A DNA stretch of 64,000 nucleotides, from contig NZ_JH725038.1 of NCBI RefSeq assembly GCF_000278235.1, positions 360,732 through 424,731 of the forward strand, read 5' to 3'. Below the pieces are notes generated by a model that did no database searches, was not told the DNA's origin, and was given only the letters and a program-made list of their open reading frames with translations. This DNA is from Bartonella vinsonii subsp. arupensis OK-94-513. GTDB lineage: Bacteria; Pseudomonadota; Alphaproteobacteria; Rhizobiales; Rhizobiaceae. The translations under genes were made by a program, and so were the position numbers. This document shows, one piece after another, positions 59,748-64,000 of the stretch. Position 1 is the stretch's first letter, and the number at the start of each line of letters is the position of its first letter.

Positions 59748-60923
59748 ATGGCAAAGAGCAAATTTGAACGTACGAAGCCACATGTTAATATCGGAACAAT
59801 TGGTCACGTTGATCATGGCAAGACGTCATTAACAGCAGCGATTACGAAATATTTTGGTGAATTTAAAGCGTATGACCAAATTGATGCGGCACCAGAAGAA
59901 AGAGCGCGTGGGATTACTATTTCTACGGCACATGTTGAGTATGAAACAGAGAGCCGGCACTATGCGCACGTTGATTGCCCAGGTCACGCGGATTATGTGA
60001 AAAACATGATCACAGGGGCAGCACAAATGGATGGAGCGATTTTGGTTGTCTCTGCTGCGGATGGTCCTATGCCTCAGACACGTGAGCATATTTTGCTTGC
60101 GCGCCAAGTTGGTGTTCCAGCGATTGTTGTTTTTCTTAATAAGGTTGATCAGGTTGATGATGCTGAGCTTCTGGAGCTTGTTGAGCTTGAAGTTCGTGAA
60201 CTCTTGTCAAAATATGATTTCCCAGGAGATGATATCCCAGTGGTTAAGGGGTCTGCATTGGCAGCTCTTGAAGATAAAGATAAAAGCATTGGAGAAGATG
60301 CGGTTCGTCTTTTGATGAGTGAAGTTGATAATTACATCCCAACACCAGAGCGTCCTGTTGATCAGCCGTTTTTGATGCCGATTGAAGATGTTTTTTCGAT
60401 TTCTGGACGCGGTACGGTTGTAACTGGTCGTGTTGAGCGTGGTATTATTAAAGTTGGCGAAGAAATCGAGATTATAGGTATTCGTCCTACTTCAAAGACG
60501 ACGGTTACCGGCGTTGAAATGTTCCGCAAGCTTTTAGATCAAGGTCAAGCTGGTGATAACATTGGCGCTCTTCTTCGTGGAGTTGATCGCGAAGGGATTG
60601 AGCGTGGACAGGTTCTTGCGAAGCCTGGATCAGTTACTCCTCATACGCGCTTTAAAGCAGAAGCTTACATCTTAACGAAAGATGAAGGTGGTCGTCATAC
60701 ACCGTTTTTCACGAATTATCGTCCTCAATTTTACTTCCGTACAACGGATGTGACGGGGATAGTAACGCTTCCAGAAGGAACAGAAATGGTTATGCCTGGA
60801 GATAATGTTGCGATGGATGTTTCTTTGATAGTTCCGATTGCCATGGAAGAAAAGCTTCGTTTTGCTATTCGCGAAGGTGGTCGTACTGTTGGTGCTGGTA
60901 TCGTTTCTAAGATCATTGAGTAA
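59748..60923 (+). CDS. tuf: Elongation factor Tu
   Basis: GTPase delivering aminoacyl-tRNA to the ribosome. The protein is 391 aa from ATG 59748 ([14 protein letters not shown]); an in-frame start three codons earlier has no support. G-motifs are GHVDHGKTS (G1), RGITIS (G2, switch I), DCPGHADY (G3) and NKVD (G4). Domain 2 and 3 blocks such as [13 protein letters not shown] and FRTTDVTG are present. Highly conserved. A weak hairpin at 60939-60966 separates it from tRNA-Trp. Confidence 0.98.
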   Translation: MAKSKFERTKPHVNIGTIGHVDHGKTSLTAAITKYFGEFKAYDQIDAAPEERARGITISTAHVEYETESRHYAHVDCPGHADYVKNMITGAAQMDGAILVVSAADGPMPQTREHILLARQVGVPAIVVFLNKVDQVDDAELLELVELEVRELLSKYDFPGDDIPVVKGSALAALEDKDKSIGEDAVRLLMSEVDNYIPTPERPVDQPFLMPIEDVFSISGRGTVVTGRVERGIIKVGEEIEIIGIRPTSKTTVTGVEMFRKLLDQGQAGDNIGALLRGVDREGIERGQVLAKPGSVTPHTRFKAEAYILTKDEGGRHTPFFTNYRPQFYFRTTDVTGIVTLPEGTEMVMPGDNVAMDVSLIVPIAMEEKLRFAIREGGRTVGAGIVSKIIE

Positions 60924-60938
60924 GGAATGGTTATTGAT

Positions 60939-60972
60939 AAAACGTCTTTGTTGTAAAAGGCGTTTTGGTTTT
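60939..60972 (+). terminator. Terminator-like hairpin after tuf
   Basis: AAAACGTC (60939-60946) and GGCGTTTT (60959-60966), one G-T pair, 12-base loop, followed by GGTTTTAAG. This is a modest stem with a poor T-run. It may only attenuate, since tRNA-Trp begins 14 bases on. Confidence 0.4.
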
Positions 60973-60979
60973 AAGAATT

Positions 60980-61055
<76 letters not shown>

Positions 61056-61264
61056 AAGGAGAGTGGAATTTTATCTGTAAGGAGGTGGATTTTAAACTGC
61101 CTTCTTCGCTTTTTTTTGTATGGGGCTTGTTTTTTTGTGTATGAATCGGTATTGAATAGAGAATGAGGAAGTTGCATAAAGCTGGAGGGTGGCTTTTCGT
61201 ACTTTTATCGTATTTATTTTATTGTATAAATCACAATAAAGCTAGAAAGAATATAGTGTGACTG

Positions 61265-61477
61265 ATGGCATCTAAAACCAATCCAATTACCTTTTTAAAG
61301 CAGGTCTATGCAGAAACAGTTAAGGTGAAATGGCCTACACGTCGTGAGACCGTGATATCTACTGTTATGGTGCTGTTAGTGACGGCATTTGCTTCAGTTT
61401 TCTTTTTTATTGTGGATCAGATTGTGCATTTTGGTGTTTGGCAGGGTATTGATCTTCTAAAATATCTTTTTAGTTGA
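61265..61477 (+). CDS. secE: Preprotein translocase subunit SecE
   Basis: Essential small membrane subunit of SecYEG. It is 70 aa, the short single-span form usual outside gammaproteobacteria: PITFLKQVYAETVKVKWPTRRE (conserved amphipathic helix), then one membrane helix (VLLVTAFASVFFFIVDQIV). Located between tRNA-Trp and nusG. The nusG binding site lies just beyond its stop. Confidence 0.96.
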   Translation: MASKTNPITFLKQVYAETVKVKWPTRRETVISTVMVLLVTAFASVFFFIVDQIVHFGVWQGIDLLKYLFS

Positions 61478-61497
61478 GAGTGCAAGGAAGTGTGACT

Positions 61498-62028
61498 GTG
61501 GCTGCTCGTTGGTATATTGTTCAAGCATATTCAAATTTCGAAAAGAAGGTAGCGGAAGCTATTGAAAAGGAGATAAAGCAAAAAGGGCTTGATCATCTCT
61601 TTGAAAAAATTTTTGTTCCAACGGAGCGCGTTGTGGAAATTCGCCGTGGGCGTAAGGTCGATGCTGAGCGGAAGTTTTTTCCTGGTTATGTTCTCATTCG
61701 TGCTGAATTGACAGATGAAGTTTATCATCTCATTAAGAATACACCTAAAGTGACAGGTTTTTTAGGGTCGGATGCACGTCCTATTCCCATTTCTGATCGG
61801 GAGGTTGAGCAGATTCTGAAACAAGTTCAGGAGGGAGGAGAGTCTCCAAAATCTTCTGTATTGTTTGAGGTTGGGGAGCAGGTTCGCGTTGCTGATGGTC
61901 CTTTTGTTTCGTTTAATGGTATTGTTCAAGAGGTTGAAGAAGAGCGTTCTCGCCTTAAAGTAGAGGTTTTAATTTTTGGGCGTCCTACGCCCGTTGATTT
62001 GGAGTTTGGTCAGGTTGAAAAACTCTGA
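61498..62028 (+). CDS. nusG: Transcription termination/antitermination factor NusG
   Basis: Binds RNA polymerase and couples it to Rho or the ribosome. The protein is 176 aa from GTG 61498: AAGGAAG ends 7 bases before it, and the product starts MAARWYIVQAYSNFEKKV as in relatives. GTG 61492 and TTG 61474 are rejected. The NGN domain contains FPGYVLIRAEL, and the C-terminal KOW domain has FEVGEQVRVADGPF and FNGIVQEV. It is between secE and rplK. Confidence 0.97.
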   Translation: MAARWYIVQAYSNFEKKVAEAIEKEIKQKGLDHLFEKIFVPTERVVEIRRGRKVDAERKFFPGYVLIRAELTDEVYHLIKNTPKVTGFLGSDARPIPISDREVEQILKQVQEGGESPKSSVLFEVGEQVRVADGPFVSFNGIVQEVEEERSRLKVEVLIFGRPTPVDLEFGQVEKL

Positions 62029-62177
62029 TGAGCTTAGAGTGATTTTATTCGCTTTGAGTAACTAGTGGGAGGTGAATTATGGCATTTGTCGGCTTGATGA
62101 TCCGAACCACTCAACTGCAGAAAGGTGGCGGGCAGTATGAATTGTTCGCATGCTAGTGAAATTGAAGGCAGATTATT
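62029..62177 (+). promoter_or_regulatory. Leader of rplK-rplA, possible L1 autoregulation site
   Basis: 149 bp between nusG and rplK without a gene. It includes GTGGGAGG and the block CGGCTTGATGATCCGAACCA, which I recall as conserved in related leaders. L1 is known to repress its own operon at such leaders in other bacteria; here that is inference. Confidence 0.35.
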
Positions 62178-62606
62178 ATGGCAAAAAAAAGTATAGGGCA
62201 GCTTAAATTGCAGGTTCCTGCGGGAGCTGCTACTCCATCTCCCCCGATTGGTCCAGCTCTTGGGCAGCGTGGTATTAATATCATGGAATTCTGTAAGGCA
62301 TTTAATGCAGCTACGCAGGAAATGGAAAAAGGCGCACCGATTCCGGTAGTTATCACTTATTATCAAGATAAGTCTTTTACATTTTCTTTAAAGACACCTC
62401 CTGTGTCGTTTTTCTTGAAGAAGGAAGCGAATTTGAAATCTGGTTCAAAAGAGCCTGGTAAAGTGTCTGTAGGGAGCATCTCTCGTGATAAAGTTCGTTC
62501 AATTGCAGAAGCAAAGATGAAGGATCTTAACGCGAATGACATTGATTCAGCGATGCGCATGGTTGAAGGTTCTGCTCGCTCTATGGGCTTGGAAGTGGTG
62601 GGTTAA
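62178..62606 (+). CDS. rplK: 50S ribosomal protein L11
   Basis: L11 of the GTPase-associated centre on 23S rRNA. The protein is 142 aa. N-terminal domain signature [33 protein letters not shown], then [13 protein letters not shown], and the C-terminal RNA-binding domain with [14 protein letters not shown] and [13 protein letters not shown] 62178. It is 4 bp from rplA. Confidence 0.98.
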   Translation: MAKKSIGQLKLQVPAGAATPSPPIGPALGQRGINIMEFCKAFNAATQEMEKGAPIPVVITYYQDKSFTFSLKTPPVSFFLKKEANLKSGSKEPGKVSVGSISRDKVRSIAEAKMKDLNANDIDSAMRMVEGSARSMGLEVVG

Positions 62607-62610
62607 TGTT

Positions 62611-63309
62611 ATGACAAAATTAGCAAAGAGAATAAAAAATATCCGCAAAGATATTAATTTTAATGAACTTTACGCTTTAAAAGATGCAGTTTCGATGGTT
62701 AAAGAGCGTGCAGTTGCTAAATTTGATGAAACAATTGAGATTTCAATGAACTTAGGCGTTGATCCTCGTCATGCCGATCAAATGGTTCGTGGTGTTGCTC
62801 ATTTACCTAATGGAACAGGGCGGAATATTCGTGTTGCTGTTTTTGCACGTGGGGATAAGGCTGAGGAAGCTAAAGCTGCTGGTGCTGACATTGTGGGAGC
62901 TGAAGATTTGTTTGAGAGCGTTAACGGTGGAACGATTGATTTTGATCGTTGTATTGCAACACCAGATATGATGCCTCTAGTTGGTCGTCTTGGTAAGATT
63001 CTTGGTCCACGCAGTTTAATGCCGAATCCGAAAGTTGGTACTGTGACACTTGATGTTGCTGGTGCGGTCAAAGCTTCTAAGGGTGGAGCTGTTGAGTTTC
63101 GTGTTGAAAAAGCTGGTATTGTGCATGCTGGTATTGGAAAGGCTTCTTTTGGTGTTGAAAAGATAGTGGAAAATATTAAAGCTTTTGCAAGTGCTGTTAT
63201 TAAAGCTAAACCGCAAGGTGCAAAAGGTGAATATGTTAAGCGCGTTGCAGTTTCTTCGACTATGGGTGTTGGGGTTAAAGTCGATCCTGCAACTGTTCGT
63301 TCAGAGTAA
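62611..63309 (+). CDS. rplA: 50S ribosomal protein L1
   Basis: L1 stalk protein and probable autogenous repressor of the L11-L1 mRNA. The protein is 232 aa from ATG 62611, 4 bp after the rplK stop; an earlier in-frame start inside rplK is rejected. Signatures are [41 protein letters not shown] and [19 protein letters not shown]. Normal length. Confidence 0.98.
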   Translation: MTKLAKRIKNIRKDINFNELYALKDAVSMVKERAVAKFDETIEISMNLGVDPRHADQMVRGVAHLPNGTGRNIRVAVFARGDKAEEAKAAGADIVGAEDLFESVNGGTIDFDRCIATPDMMPLVGRLGKILGPRSLMPNPKVGTVTLDVAGAVKASKGGAVEFRVEKAGIVHAGIGKASFGVEKIVENIKAFASAVIKAKPQGAKGEYVKRVAVSSTMGVGVKVDPATVRSE

Positions 63310-63673
63310 GTCTAAACCGGATTTGTAATTTTATTTTGGGGTATATAAATATCAAGATTGTGTTTAGAATGTCGATTTTTCGGCATTTATCTATCTGAGC
63401 TTTATCGAGCTTGGGTTATACCGGGAGCAATTCCGGAATATCCTGTCCGAGATTGTGGGTGATACCATTTGAGGTATCTTAATCGAGAAAACCCGCATGA
63501 GACTGGGGTAAAAACTGAGAGTTAAAAGACTTAAAGGGTTTGAGCCAAGGTTGCCTTTGATCGCTTAGCGTGAAAAAGGGGACAGGATCCTCATCGATAA
63601 CATAAAGTATTTTATGTTATCAAAGGTAACCAACAGGTTTGTTTTAAATAAATCTGTTAAATGGAGAGAAACA
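63310..63673 (+). promoter_or_regulatory. Structured leader of rplJ (L10 leader)
   Basis: 364 bp between rplA and rplJ, the place of the autoregulatory L10-(L7/L12) binding leader. Several hairpins are visible: CCGGGA/TTCCGG around 63420-63436, GATACC/GGTATC around 63461-63478, and a perfect 11-bp stem 63596-63606/63611-63621 with loop GTAT, 53 bases before the start. No T-run follows the last one. Control by L10 is by analogy; the promoter of the rplJ unit may also be here. Confidence 0.6.
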
Positions 63674-64000
63674 GTGAATAGAGCGGAAAAACGCGAATTT
63701 GTTACATGGCTTAACGAGGCTTTTCGGAAGTCTGGTTCTGTTGTTGTTGCACATTATTCTGGTCTGACAGTTTCACAGATGAACGATCTTCGTTCAAAAA
63801 TGGGTGAAGCTGGCGGTGCCATTAAAGTCGCCAAAAACCGTCTTGCTAAAATCGCTCTTCAGGGCACGGAATCTGAATCGCTAGTGGATTTGTTTATTGG
63901 GCAAACACTTATTGCTTATTCAGAAGATCCAATTACAGCGCCGAAAGTTGCTGTTGATTTTGCTAAAAACAATGACAAATTTGTCATCCTTGGTGGTTCA
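63674..64000 (+). CDS. rplJ: 50S ribosomal protein L10 (partial, runs off window)
   Basis: L10 anchors the L7/L12 stalk. GTG 63674 with GGAGAG about 5 bases upstream opens a frame of 109 codons that continues past the window end. The product starts [20 protein letters not shown] and includes [20 protein letters not shown] and [16 protein letters not shown], the L10 RNA-binding N-terminal domain. GTG is the only start near the ribosome binding site. rplL should follow outside the window. Confidence 0.96.
   Translation, partial: MNRAEKREFVTWLNEAFRKSGSVVVAHYSGLTVSQMNDLRSKMGEAGGAIKVAKNRLAKIALQGTESESLVDLFIGQTLIAYSEDPITAPKVAVDFAKNNDKFVILGGS

Noticed and set aside
63596-63621. Reading the 11-bp hairpin before rplJ as a terminator
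   Set aside because: It is followed by AAAGGTAACC and not a T-run, and it lies in a leader known for regulatory structure.

Overview
The window looks like the chromosome of a Bartonella species (Hyphomicrobiales, Alphaproteobacteria). It is AT-rich. The housekeeping blocks have alphaproteobacterial content and order: tatABC-serS-pcm-nlpD-yajC, eno-ftsB-pdhABC-lpd-lipA, ispDF opposite ntrYX-trkA, clpP-clpX-lon-hup, an NDUFA12-type complex I accessory gene, a RirA iron regulator and fused IspDF. The left end carries two large paralogous autotransporters of the Iba/BafA-like type known from Bartonella. The species cannot be named from sequence alone. No rRNA, CRISPR array, intact insertion sequence or prophage was seen.

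Layout. 1-5960: two autotransporter genes in tandem, bracketed by a ~110 bp direct repeat that contains a G-tract, which suggests a larger tandem family extending left. 6-10.6 kb: ndk, then pgsA, uvrC and rlmJ on the minus strand. 11-17.1 kb: Tat translocase, serS, a 36-codon surE relic, a PIMT homologue without its active-site motif, an NlpD-like lipoprotein and yajC. 17.1-20.6 kb: gene-poor, with an Mth938-like gene, a 1.46 kb decayed stretch and an NDUFAF6-like gene. 20.6-28 kb: ppiD, tpiA, secG, pyrG, kdsA, eno. 28-29.6 kb: a tandem duplication of a TM2-domain gene plus ftsB in which one copy of each is broken. 29.7-36.7 kb: pyruvate dehydrogenase, lipoyl synthase and a Coq10-like gene. 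36.8-39 kb (minus): pncC, ispDF with an apparent ATT start, and rirA. 39.1-50.3 kb: ntrY-ntrX-trkA, a DXD glycosyltransferase, clpP-clpX-lon and HU. 51-59.2 kb: trmFO, tRNA-Leu, trigger factor, gatB, NDUFA12, DUF2155, rhomboid and rlmB. 59.4-64 kb: tRNA-Tyr, tRNA-Gly, tuf, tRNA-Trp, secE, nusG, rplK, rplA and the start of rplJ, the conserved tuf-sec-nus-ribosomal protein cluster.

How it fits together. Most genes are core: export (Tat, YajC, SecG, SecE), protein quality control (ClpXP, Lon, trigger factor, PpiD), translation and central carbon flow into acetyl-CoA. The accessory signal is concentrated at the left edge (surface autotransporters) and in relics of genome reduction: surE, the TM2/ftsB copies, apparent loss of secDF and of dusB-ntrBC at their usual places, and long decayed spacers. 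I found no convincing wholly new multi-gene system. The strongest leads are the autotransporter array with its flanking G-tract repeat, the PIMT homologue lacking its catalytic motif, the ATT start of ispDF and the TM2-ftsB duplication.
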